Shown in pieces: positions 9,502 through 16,588 of a stretch of DNA of 34,126 nucleotides. Positions within the stretch are counted from its first letter, which is position 1. The number at the start of each line of letters is the position of its first letter. Source of the stretch: CAZWCX01 sp964632945. GTDB taxonomy: Bacteria > Planctomycetota > MHYJ01 > WSZJ01 > CAZWCX01. The stretch is taken from NCBI GenBank assembly GCA_964632945.1, contig CAZWCX010000079.1:1-34126 (forward strand). The letters are read 5' to 3'. Made by a program: the position numbers and the translations under genes. The notes beneath the pieces were generated by a model. It was given only the letters and a program-made list of their open reading frames with translations, was not told the DNA's origin and ran no database searches.

Positions 9502-11039
9502 TCGTTGCTCCCGAGGAGATCCGGGATCGGGTGAGCGAGCGTTGCGACGTCTGCGTGATCGGCTCGGGGGCCGGCGGCGCGGTCGTGGCCAAGGAACTGG
9601 CCGAGTCCGGCGCGCGCGTGATCGTGCTGGAGGAGGGTCGACACTTCACCGCGGGCCGGGACTTCAACCGTCGCCCGATCGACATGCTGGCGCGGTTGTA
9701 TCGCGACGCGGGACTGACGTCGACGGTCGGCTTCCCGGCCATCCCCCTGCCGCTGGGTCGGACCGTCGGCGGCACCACCACCATCAACTCCGGGACGTGC
9801 TTTCGCGCGCCCGCGGAGGTACTGACGCATTGGGAGCGCGACCTCGGGGTCGAGGGCTGCGGTCCGGAGGGACTGGCTGCGCATTTCGATCGTGTCGAGC
9901 GGGAACTGCACGTCGTTCCGGTCAGCGAAGCCCTCCTCGGCCGCAATGCGCAGATTGTCCGGCGCGGGGCGGAGCGGTTGGGATACGCTTCGGCGCCGTT
10001 GAAACGCAACGTCCGGAACTGCCACGGCTGCGGCGTCTGCTGCTTCGGCTGTCCGTCGGGCGCCAAGCAATCGATGGACGTGAGCTACGTGCCGAAGGCG
10101 GTGGCGGCCGGCGCGCGCGTCCTGAGCGGCTGCCGCGCCGTGCGCCTGGTCGCTTCGGGGGCGCGCATCGTGGCGGTCGAGGGGCACGTCGTCGGCCCGC
10201 CCGGCGGGGCGCCCGGGGCGGAGATTCGCATCGAGGCGGGGGAGGTCGTGCTGGCCGCCGGGGCCGTCCACACGCCTCTTCTCCTCCAGCGGAATCGCCT
10301 CGGACTCGCGGGCGGTCAGGTCGGCCGCCACCTCGCCGTCCACCCCTGCACGCGCGTCAATGCCCTCTTCAACGAGACGGTGGACGGATGGCAGGGGGTT
10401 CCGCAAGGACTCTGCGTCGATCAATTCCTTGGCGAGGGGATCCTGCTCGAGGGCACGCAGGGTCCCCCCAGCCTGATCGGCGCATTCCTGCCGTTCCAGG
10501 GCATGCGCTTCAAGGAGTTGTTCGCGCAGAGCCGGCATGTGGCGGCCTTCGGCGTCATGATTCGCGACTCGAGCCGGGGTTCGGTGCGCGCGCTTCCCGG
10601 CGGGAGGCCCCTGATTCGCTATTCGATGGGGCCCGACGACGTGCGGCGCGTGTGCAAGGGCATCCTGGAACTGTCCCGCATCTTCTTCGCGGCAGGCGCG
10701 CGCGCGGTCTTCCCGGCGCTTGCCTCGCTGCCGGAGGCTTTCTCCTTCGAGGAGGTCGAGGCGCGACTCTCCCGGCCGGTCGCGGCGACGGAGCTCGAGT
10801 TGATGGCCTTCCACCCGATGGGGACCTGTCGCATGGGCCCGGATCCCGCCGCCTCGGTGGTCGATCCGGCCGGGCGGGTCCACGGCCTAGAGAACCTGCA
10901 CATCGCCGATGCCAGCGTCTTCCCCACCAACCTCGGCGTCAACCCGCAGATCACGATTTCCGCGCTCGCCGATCGTCTCTCCGCGCGGCTTTCGTCCGCG
11001 CGCGCGAACCGCCCGGGCGCAGCGAAGGAATGTCTTTGA
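9498..11039 (+). CDS. GMC-family FAD-dependent oxidoreductase with a ferredoxin-like cysteine cluster
   Basis: This 513-residue flavoprotein has the FAD-binding GSGAGG at 22-27 followed by the acidic end VIVLEEG, the GMC element GRTVGGTTTINSGTCFR (87-103), and a C-terminal FHPMGTCRMG...GVNPQITI block with likely catalytic His439 and Asn482. A cysteine cluster CHGCGVCCFGCP (175-186; C175, C178, C181, C182, C185) is inserted after the first domain. Such clusters occur in a bacterial/plant GMC subgroup that includes long-chain alcohol oxidases. The substrate is probably a hydrophobic alcohol or sterol-like compound, but this is inference. The ATG overlaps the small-subunit gene by 4 bases. The TGA stop lies within the -35 box of the next promoter. 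Confidence 0.88.
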   Translation: MIVAPEEIRDRVSERCDVCVIGSGAGGAVVAKELAESGARVIVLEEGRHFTAGRDFNRRPIDMLARLYRDAGLTSTVGFPAIPLPLGRTVGGTTTINSGTCFRAPAEVLTHWERDLGVEGCGPEGLAAHFDRVERELHVVPVSEALLGRNAQIVRRGAERLGYASAPLKRNVRNCHGCGVCCFGCPSGAKQSMDVSYVPKAVAAGARVLSGCRAVRLVASGARIVAVEGHVVGPPGGAPGAEIRIEAGEVVLAAGAVHTPLLLQRNRLGLAGGQVGRHLAVHPCTRVNALFNETVDGWQGVPQGLCVDQFLGEGILLEGTQGPPSLIGAFLPFQGMRFKELFAQSRHVAAFGVMIRDSSRGSVRALPGGRPLIRYSMGPDDVRRVCKGILELSRIFFAAGARAVFPALASLPEAFSFEEVEARLSRPVAATELELMAFHPMGTCRMGPDPAASVVDPAGRVHGLENLHIADASVFPTNLGVNPQITISALADRLSARLSSARANRPGAAKECL

Positions 11040-11065
11040 CACCCCTTGCGACGCTGGGCTAGACT
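11036..11065 (+). promoter_or_regulatory. Promoter of the lipoprotein/Cys-repeat operon
   Basis: TTGACA (11036-11041) and TAGACT (11060-11065) are 18 bases apart. The TGA inside TTGACA is the stop codon of the GMC gene. The leader to the ATG at 11127 is about 55 bases. Confidence 0.6.
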
Positions 11066-11126
11066 GCCAACGTCCCTTCGCGCGCGGCCCTTTCGCGCCC
11101 GCCCTTCGCCCCCGCAGGAGTTCCCG

Positions 11127-11954
11127 ATGATGACCCCGTTTCGTCGGGTGGCCCTCGCATCCCTCGCGGCGCTGGTACTCGCGTCGGTCGGCTGTCTCGA
11201 GGTCGACACCATTTTCACCGTCTACCCGGACGGGTCCGGGCGCGTGACGATGTCGATGACGATCGACGAGGACAAGTTGGAGATGCTGCGGGGCATGGCC
11301 CCCGGCGGGCTGGAAGAGACGCAGGGCAGCGGCCCGACGCAGGAGATCGGCGGCCTGGTGGGGCGCCAGAAGCTTCGCATCACCACCGAAGGCCTGTTCG
11401 AGGACATCAATCAGGTGCAGATGTCCGGCCTGAAAATCTCCTTCCAGCCCGGGGGCGACAATACGTTCCGGGTGCGGCTCGAGGTGGATCCCAAGTCCGG
11501 GCCGGGCGGTTCGCCGACCAGGCTTGGGCCTCTCGGCGGCCTGGGGGGCGGATCGGGCCGGAAGCCGCTGCCGCCGGACGACGGCCAGGACCCCGAGAAC
11601 CTGACCGAAGATTCGGAAGGCGCGCCTGCGGACCCGGATGCGATGTCCGAGGACGCCGCGCAGGCCATGGCCGAGCAGATGCTGGCCGGGATGAAGATGC
11701 GGGTGCAGGTGATTCTGCCGAACGAGGTGCTGGGATCCACCGGGAAACACGAGGGTCGGCGCGCGTGGCTGACGCTCGACGAGAAGACGATGAAGGCGGC
11801 CCGGGAGGCGATCGTCCTCGAGGCGTCGTGCGAAGACCGTCTCGGGGCCGATGCGATGCTGGAGTTCGCCGAGTTTCAGACCGAGCTGGCGGGCGCGAAG
11901 TCCGCCGCCGCGGCGGCGAAAGACGGCGGGGCCCGTCCCGGCAAGGGAAAATGA
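11127..11954 (+). CDS. Putative lipoprotein, beta-rich, function unknown
   Basis: This 275-residue protein has an N-terminal signal ending in LASVGC, so Cys23 is probably lipidated, although the -3 residue is Ser rather than Leu. Mature sequence begins LEVDTIFTVYPDGSGRVTMSMTID, a pattern seen in secreted proteins of unknown function (DUF3153/LppM-like). A Gly/Pro/Asp-rich low-complexity region (about residues 125-180) separates two structured parts. The tail is Ala/Lys-rich. The ATG at 11127 is chosen because AGGAG lies 6 bases upstream and the signal peptide follows directly. It begins a run of three envelope genes ending in the cysteine-repeat lipoprotein. Confidence 0.65.
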   Translation: MMTPFRRVALASLAALVLASVGCLEVDTIFTVYPDGSGRVTMSMTIDEDKLEMLRGMAPGGLEETQGSGPTQEIGGLVGRQKLRITTEGLFEDINQVQMSGLKISFQPGGDNTFRVRLEVDPKSGPGGSPTRLGPLGGLGGGSGRKPLPPDDGQDPENLTEDSEGAPADPDAMSEDAAQAMAEQMLAGMKMRVQVILPNEVLGSTGKHEGRRAWLTLDEKTMKAAREAIVLEASCEDRLGADAMLEFAEFQTELAGAKSAAAAAKDGGARPGKGK

Positions 11955-12003
11955 ACGCGGCATGGATCCCGCGCGCCGTTGAAACGGGGAGGCTCCGGCC
12001 GGC

Positions 12004-12465
12004 ATGGAGGATCTGACTCCGGCGGAGCGTCGACTCCGCGCGCTCATGGGGGTGTATTTCCTCCTGTTCGCTCCGAGCGGCCTCGTGTTCGCGCTGGCGC
12101 CGAATTCCGTCGCGGAGTGGGTGAATTGGGTTTCCGCAGGGATCTGGCCCTCGCTGCCGCCCGCGCCGGCGGAAGAGACGCGCATCTGGGTGAGCCTGAG
12201 CGTGGCGATGATGGCGATGATCGCGGTCATCGCCGCCATGGTCTGGCGCGACGTGCGGCGCAACGCGCGGCTCGTCCCGTTGATCTTGCTGTCGAAACTC
12301 ACCAGTTCCGTGATGGGGGCGGGGACGTTCATCCTGGCCGAGAAACGTTACCTCGTGGACCTGACCGTGTTCACGACGGACTTTCCGCTGTTCGTGCTTG
12401 CCGCCTGGCTGTATCGCCGGGCGGTTTCTTCGCGTGATTCGCGGGCGTCCGCGCCCGGCTCGTAA
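12004..12465 (+). CDS. Small four-helix membrane protein
   Basis: This 153-residue protein has four predicted membrane helices (about 13-33, 61-81, 90-110, 118-137) and short charged loops. I do not recognise a family. GGGGAGG lies about 10 bases before the ATG. It sits 49 bases after the lipoprotein gene and 14 bases before the cysteine-repeat gene, so all three are probably one transcript from the promoter at 11036. Its role, for example as a membrane partner of the repeat protein, is unknown. Confidence 0.65.
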   Translation: MEDLTPAERRLRALMGVYFLLFAPSGLVFALAPNSVAEWVNWVSAGIWPSLPPAPAEETRIWVSLSVAMMAMIAVIAAMVWRDVRRNARLVPLILLSKLTSSVMGAGTFILAEKRYLVDLTVFTTDFPLFVLAAWLYRRAVSSRDSRASAPGS

Positions 12466-12479
12466 ATGGGGGTTCGACC

Positions 12480-13709
12480 ATGAAGCGGTTGACGGGAAAG
12501 GCCTGGTTTGAGCCGGCGCGCCTGCTTGCGCTGGCGCTGGCGTGTACCGTGCTGGTCGCCTGCGCATGGGCGGACGGGGAAGGGGATCCCAAGCCGGCCG
12601 AAGAAGAGCCCGCCCCGGAAACCGCCTCCGCGTGCGGCTGCGCGGACGGGTGCGCGATGGCCGGGAAGTGCGACGGCCCCGCCAACACCTGCGCCGGGGA
12701 AGGCTGCCGCCACCAGATGCCCTGCGGCTGCGCCGGCGGGTGCGATAAGGCGGCCGGGGCCTGCGAGGGCAACGCCCGCTGCGGCAGGGTCGCGTGCGGA
12801 GTCGGGAACGATTGCGGTTGCGCCGAGCCCTGCGCGCGCAGCGGCGCGTGCAACGAGAGCGACGAAAAGTGCAACTCGAGCGGATGCGGGTTTTCCTTCC
12901 CCTGCAAGTGCAAGGGACTCTGCATGCGCCTGGGACTCTGCAGCTCGATCACGGAGTCCTGCGCGCAGACCTCGTGCAGCTTCAAGCATCCCTGCGGCTG
13001 CGCGGGGGAGTGCAAGAAGGGGGGGAAGTGCTCGGGCGCCAAGGACACCTGCGCCCGCGACATCTGCAATCACAAGCTCGCGTGCCAGTGCATCGACGAA
13101 TGTGCGAAGAAGGGGGAGTGCAAGAACGTCAAGGATACCTGCGGAAAGGTGAAGTGCAAGTTCGCCTACCCCTGTGACTGTGCCGAGGACTGCACCCTGC
13201 GCGGGGAGTGCAAGTCGAACTCGACCTGCGGCAAGGGCTCGTGCAAGCACGCGTGGGCCTGCGGCTGCGTGGACCAGTGTCAGAAGGGCGGGGGCTGCAA
13301 GAATCCCAAGGACACCTGCGGCGCCGTCACCTGCAAGATCGCCTTTGCCTGCGGATGCGCGGAGGGCGGCTGCGGCAAGAACGGGTTGTGCAAGAGCGGA
13401 AAGGACACCTGCGGCCGGAGCGTGTGTTCGATCCCCTTCGGCTGCGCTTGCCAGGACAACTGCGCCAAGGAAGGCGCCTGCAAGTCGGGGAAGGACACCT
13501 GCGGCAAGGGCGAGTGCAAGCACCAGTACGCGTGCAAGTGCCAGGGCTCCTGCGGCAAGGGCGGGAGTTGCCAGGGCAAGGATGCGTGCGGCCAGGAGGG
13601 GTGCAGGGTCAAGTACAGCTGCGGCTGCAAGACGGCCTGCGGAAGGTCCGGCGGATGCACGAAGCCGGACAACTGCTCGCAGGACGGGTGCAAGATGTTC
13701 AAACGGTAA
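12480..13709 (+). CDS. Lipoprotein of twelve 30-residue six-cysteine repeats
   Basis: This 409-residue protein has a signal sequence with a good lipobox, LVAC (25-28), so Cys28 is probably lipidated and the protein anchored to the outer membrane or cell surface. After an acidic linker, residues 52-409 consist entirely of 12 tandem repeats of 29-31 residues. Each repeat has exactly six cysteines, mostly spaced C-x-C-x3-C-x5-C-x6-C-x4-C-x5. That gives 72 cysteines in 358 residues (20%). Repeats 5-12 share a KDTCGK-like core and are Lys-rich; repeats 1-4 are more diverged. The even number of cysteines per repeat would allow three disulfides each; the CxC pairs would equally suit metal binding. 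I know no named family with this pattern. Its codon usage, like that of its neighbours, is GC-rich. Confidence 0.85.
   Translation: MKRLTGKAWFEPARLLALALACTVLVACAWADGEGDPKPAEEEPAPETASACGCADGCAMAGKCDGPANTCAGEGCRHQMPCGCAGGCDKAAGACEGNARCGRVACGVGNDCGCAEPCARSGACNESDEKCNSSGCGFSFPCKCKGLCMRLGLCSSITESCAQTSCSFKHPCGCAGECKKGGKCSGAKDTCARDICNHKLACQCIDECAKKGECKNVKDTCGKVKCKFAYPCDCAEDCTLRGECKSNSTCGKGSCKHAWACGCVDQCQKGGGCKNPKDTCGAVTCKIAFACGCAEGGCGKNGLCKSGKDTCGRSVCSIPFGCACQDNCAKEGACKSGKDTCGKGECKHQYACKCQGSCGKGGSCQGKDACGQEGCRVKYSCGCKTACGRSGGCTKPDNCSQDGCKMFKR
12633..13706 (+). repeat. Twelve tandem ~90-base coding repeats
   Basis: The repeats are 87-93 bases long, always a whole number of codons. DNA identity is highest near AAGGACACCTGCG, which recurs at 13041, 13308, 13401 and 13491, pointing to fairly recent duplication in the second half of the array. 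Confidence 0.85.
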
Positions 13710-13754
13710 CCGGAGGTCGGAGGGCTCGCCGCGCCCCGAGGGGGCCGGGGGGCG

Positions 13755-13780
13755 GGGGCGTCATTCGAATTCGACGCCCC
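13755..13780. terminator. Inverted repeat at a convergent gene junction, possible two-way terminator
   Basis: GGGGCGTC (13755-13762) pairs with GACGCCCC (13773-13780) around a 10-base AT-rich loop. It overlaps the stop codon of the minus-strand gene and lies 45 bases after the cysteine-repeat gene. There is no T run on either strand. Confidence 0.35.
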
Positions 13781-14996
13781 AGCAGAAGGTCGGAGCGGCG
13801 GGCAGGTCCGGCGCCGCACCCTCGAAGTGCAGCGTCGGGAGGAGGGGCGCCGCCGTCCCGACGGTTTCCTCGGCGGAGTCCACACGGCGCACCCAGCCGA
13901 TGCCGGCGAGGTAGAAGAGCGGCCGGACACCGGCGACGGGGCCGCTCGCGCGGGCCGTCCAGGCCCGGTTCGGCTCCGTTCCCGCCGTCGCCGGCGCGGA
14001 CGGTCCGGCCGCGCCCCGCTGCAGCACGAAGATCGCCAGCGAAGCGGGTCTCAGCCCCGCATCCGCCGCCTGCTCCGGCATGCGCACGCGTTCCGGGGCG
14101 GTCAGATGCGGCGTTCGGGGATTCCACGGGGGGCGCGCGGTCAGGACCACCGCGGGGGGAGCGGCCTCGACCCGGCGCGCCAGCAGGCCGAGACCGTCCA
14201 CGAACCACGGTTCCACGCGCAGCGACGCGCGCGCGACCAGGAAGCCGGCCGCCTCGTCCCCCGCGCCCGGCAGGGGGAAGGCGGCCGTGCCGTCGAGGCA
14301 CGAGTTCGCCTCGAGGCTCACCCCCTCGAGGCTCGAGCCCGCCTCGGCCCCGAGCTCCCGCGGCTGTCCTGCGGCGTCGAACAGGACCGCACGCACGACC
14401 ACGGTGGCGAACGTGTAGGGGAGCAGGCTCTCCTCCTGGAGCAGGCCGCCCCCCTCGGGCGGAAATCGATACGCCCAGTGCACGTCCCGCGGCGCGCCGA
14501 GCAGCCGGCGCGCGCGCCCGCCGCGATTCTCGAGGGTCCACCGCACCGCCAGCGGCGGAGCGTCCGCGGTCAGCCGCACGTGCGAGGGGGACAGCAGGGT
14601 CAGGCCCGGGACGAGGGCCGGATCGGGTTCGGGGAGGGGATCGAAAGCGAGCAGCGCCGCCGGCGGCGCCTCCTCCGCGGCGCGCGAAGTCCACCACGCG
14701 CGGCACTCGGCGGTGCGGGAACCCCAGGCCATCCCGGTGTGGCGCCGCAGGCCGAAGAGGGCGTTGTCGCGCACCGCCGAGTTGGGATCGCCGACCGCGG
14801 CGTAGAGCGAGGACACGCCCCGGGCGTCACCGGCGAGGGCCAGGTCGAGGACGCGGTTCGCGCGCACCCGCCAATCCGCGTGGGCGGCGGCGTTCGCGGT
14901 CGAGCGCGCGCGCCGCGCGTGGACGAAATACCCCAGCCCCGCCGCGAGTGCCGCGAGGAGGGCCCACGCCGCGGCGTGCCGGGCGCGAGGGCTCAT
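13761..14996 (-). CDS. Membrane-anchored protein of unknown function with a short HEAT-like segment
   Basis: This 411-residue protein has an N-terminal membrane helix (about 8-24) and no lipobox. Residues about 42-105 resemble one or two HEAT-like helices (DPNSAVRDNALFGLRRHTG) ending in W-rich AECRAWWTS. The remainder is beta-rich and probably periplasmic (VRLTADAPPLAVRWTLENRGGRARR looks like an immunoglobulin-like strand set). I do not recognise a family. The ATG overlaps the ruvX stop by 4 bases (ATGA), so it is translated with ruvX and is the last gene of the minus-strand operon. Confidence 0.65.
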   Translation of the reverse strand: MSPRARHAAAWALLAALAAGLGYFVHARRARSTANAAAHADWRVRANRVLDLALAGDARGVSSLYAAVGDPNSAVRDNALFGLRRHTGMAWGSRTAECRAWWTSRAAEEAPPAALLAFDPLPEPDPALVPGLTLLSPSHVRLTADAPPLAVRWTLENRGGRARRLLGAPRDVHWAYRFPPEGGGLLQEESLLPYTFATVVVRAVLFDAAGQPRELGAEAGSSLEGVSLEANSCLDGTAAFPLPGAGDEAAGFLVARASLRVEPWFVDGLGLLARRVEAAPPAVVLTARPPWNPRTPHLTAPERVRMPEQAADAGLRPASLAIFVLQRGAAGPSAPATAGTEPNRAWTARASGPVAGVRPLFYLAGIGWVRRVDSAEETVGTAAPLLPTLHFEGAAPDLPAAPTFCWGVEFE

Positions 14997-15502
14997 GACC
15001 CTTCCGTCCCCGCCTCGTCCGGCGCGTCCCCCGCGGAGTCGGCCGCGTCCGGACCGCATTCCTCCGCGGCGCCTGGACCGGAGCGGCGCTTCGACTGCAG
15101 GTAGCTCTCCAGGATCAACTGGGCGGCGACCGTGTTCACCTGCGTCTTCTTCCGCTTGCGGCTCAGCCCGAGCGGGGCCACCATCGATTCCGCCTGCACG
15201 GAGGTCAAGCGCTCGTCCCAGGTCGTCACCCGGACGCCGGCGTAGGCGCGGAGTCGATCCGCGAACTCCAGCGTCAGCCGCGCGCGCGGCCCCAGCGTTC
15301 CGCTCATGTTGCGCGGCAGTCCGACCACCACTTCGTCGATCCGCCGCTCCTGCACCAGGAGCGCGATCCGCTCGAGCACCTCGTCCGGACCGTCCGCTTC
15401 GATGGCGGGAAGTCCCACGGCGAACGTGCCCCCCGGGGCCGAGATCGCCAGGCCCGTGCGCCGGTCTCCCAGGTCCACCGCGAGGATGCGCTCCTCCGTC
15501 AC
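14993..15502 (-). CDS. ruvX: RuvX/YqgF family pre-16S rRNA nuclease (RNase H-like)
   Basis: This 169-residue protein starts ILAVDLGDRRTGLAIS, with the first acidic catalytic residue Asp10. It continues with VVVGLPRNMSGTLG (58-71), TTWDERLTSVQAE (93-105) and VNTVAAQLILESYL (122-135). YqgF/RuvX proteins process the 5' end of 16S rRNA and were earlier proposed as Holliday-junction resolvases. In many members an Asp stands near the position of Asn123 here; whether activity is changed cannot be judged. A low-complexity acidic tail (141-169) is added. The start is a GTG overlapping the stop of the guanylyltransferase gene (GTGA). Confidence 0.88.
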   Translation of the reverse strand: MTEERILAVDLGDRRTGLAISAPGGTFAVGLPAIEADGPDEVLERIALLVQERRIDEVVVGLPRNMSGTLGPRARLTLEFADRLRAYAGVRVTTWDERLTSVQAESMVAPLGLSRKRKKTQVNTVAAQLILESYLQSKRRSGPGAAEECGPDAADSAGDAPDEAGTEGS

Positions 15503-16572
15503 AGCACCTCCGCGTGGCCTTCACGTTCCAACCGGTCGACCAGGTCCTTCACGTCTTCCGCCCGGTCCTTTGCGCACACCAGCGTCGCATCCCGGGTATG
15601 GATCACGATCAGGCCCTGAACCCCGAGGAGGGCAAGCAGGTGGCCGTCCCCCAGCACGACGTTGTCCCCGGCGTCGACCAGGCACGCGCGGCCGTGGACG
15701 ACGTTCCCTTCCGCATCCGGAGGACCCCGTCGGGCCAGGAACGCCCACGATCCCGCGTCATCCCAGCCGAAGGTCGCCTCGGCCATTTCCAGGTTCTCGG
15801 AGTGTTCGAGCAGGAGCCGGTCGATCGAGGTTCGCGGCAGGCGTCCATACGCCTCGGCGATCCACTCGGGATCGTGGGCGGACGCGAGCAGGCGCCCGAT
15901 CGCCTTCGCCTGCACCCCGGCCGCGGGGCGGATGCGCTCGAGTTCGGCGAGCAGCGTGCGCGGGCGGCAGACCAGGATTCCCGCATTCCAGAAGTGGTCC
16001 CCGGCCGCCAGCAGGGCTTGCGCCCGCTCCCGGTCCGGTTTCTCCACGAATTGGGCGACGCGCCAGATGGGGCGTCCCTCCGTGGTCGCCACGCGATCCC
16101 CGCGCCGCACCCACCCGAAGCCGGTGGCCGGACGGGTCGGCGGCACGCCGATCAGCACCAGGCACTCTGCTTCGCCGGCCCGCCGGAGCGCGGCCGACAG
16201 GCAGGCCCGGAATTCCTCGGCCGGCCGGATCACGTGATCGGCGGGACAGACCAGCGCGACCGCGTCCTCGTCTTCGGCTTCGATCGCCGACAGCCCGACC
16301 GCGACCGCCGCCGCGGTGTCCCGCGCCTCCGGTTCCGGCAACACCTGGCGCCCCGGCAGCGTCGGCAGCAGTTCCTGCACGCGCGCGCGGTACTCCGACG
16401 GGGTGATCACCCAGGTGCGTTCCGGCGGCGCGAGGCCGGACAGCCGGGCGACCGTATCCTCGAGCAGCGTGCGCGCGCCCAGCAGGGGCAGAAGGTGCTT
16501 GGGAACGGCCCTGCGGCTCCGCGGCCAGAATCGCTTCCCGGCTCCGCCGGCGAGGACGAGGGCGTGCAGCAT
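15499..16572 (-). CDS. manC: Mannose-1-phosphate guanylyltransferase
   Basis: This 357-residue nucleotidyltransferase has the signature LVLAGGAGKRFWPRSR (5-20) and the following PKHLLPLLG. It also has the sugar-binding elements CPADHVIRP, FVEKPDRERA and FWNAGILVCRP, and a C-terminal left-handed-helix region (GNVVHGRACLVDAGDNVVLGDGHLLALLGVQGLIVIHTRDATLVC). It lacks the mannose-6-phosphate isomerase domain of long ManC/AlgA forms. It makes GDP-mannose from mannose-1-phosphate and GTP for glycans or exopolysaccharide. It lies 16 bases after the kinase stop and overlaps ruvX, so it belongs to the same operon. Confidence 0.9.
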   Translation of the reverse strand: MLHALVLAGGAGKRFWPRSRRAVPKHLLPLLGARTLLEDTVARLSGLAPPERTWVITPSEYRARVQELLPTLPGRQVLPEPEARDTAAAVAVGLSAIEAEDEDAVALVCPADHVIRPAEEFRACLSAALRRAGEAECLVLIGVPPTRPATGFGWVRRGDRVATTEGRPIWRVAQFVEKPDRERAQALLAAGDHFWNAGILVCRPRTLLAELERIRPAAGVQAKAIGRLLASAHDPEWIAEAYGRLPRTSIDRLLLEHSENLEMAEATFGWDDAGSWAFLARRGPPDAEGNVVHGRACLVDAGDNVVLGDGHLLALLGVQGLIVIHTRDATLVCAKDRAEDVKDLVDRLEREGHAEVL

Positions 16573-16588
16573 GGCCCGAACCGGCGCC

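Noticed and set aside
12633..13706. Direct repeats considered as a CRISPR or satellite array
   Set aside because: The repeats are about 90 bases, continuous with no spacers, in frame, and diverged at third positions, as expected for a protein repeat.
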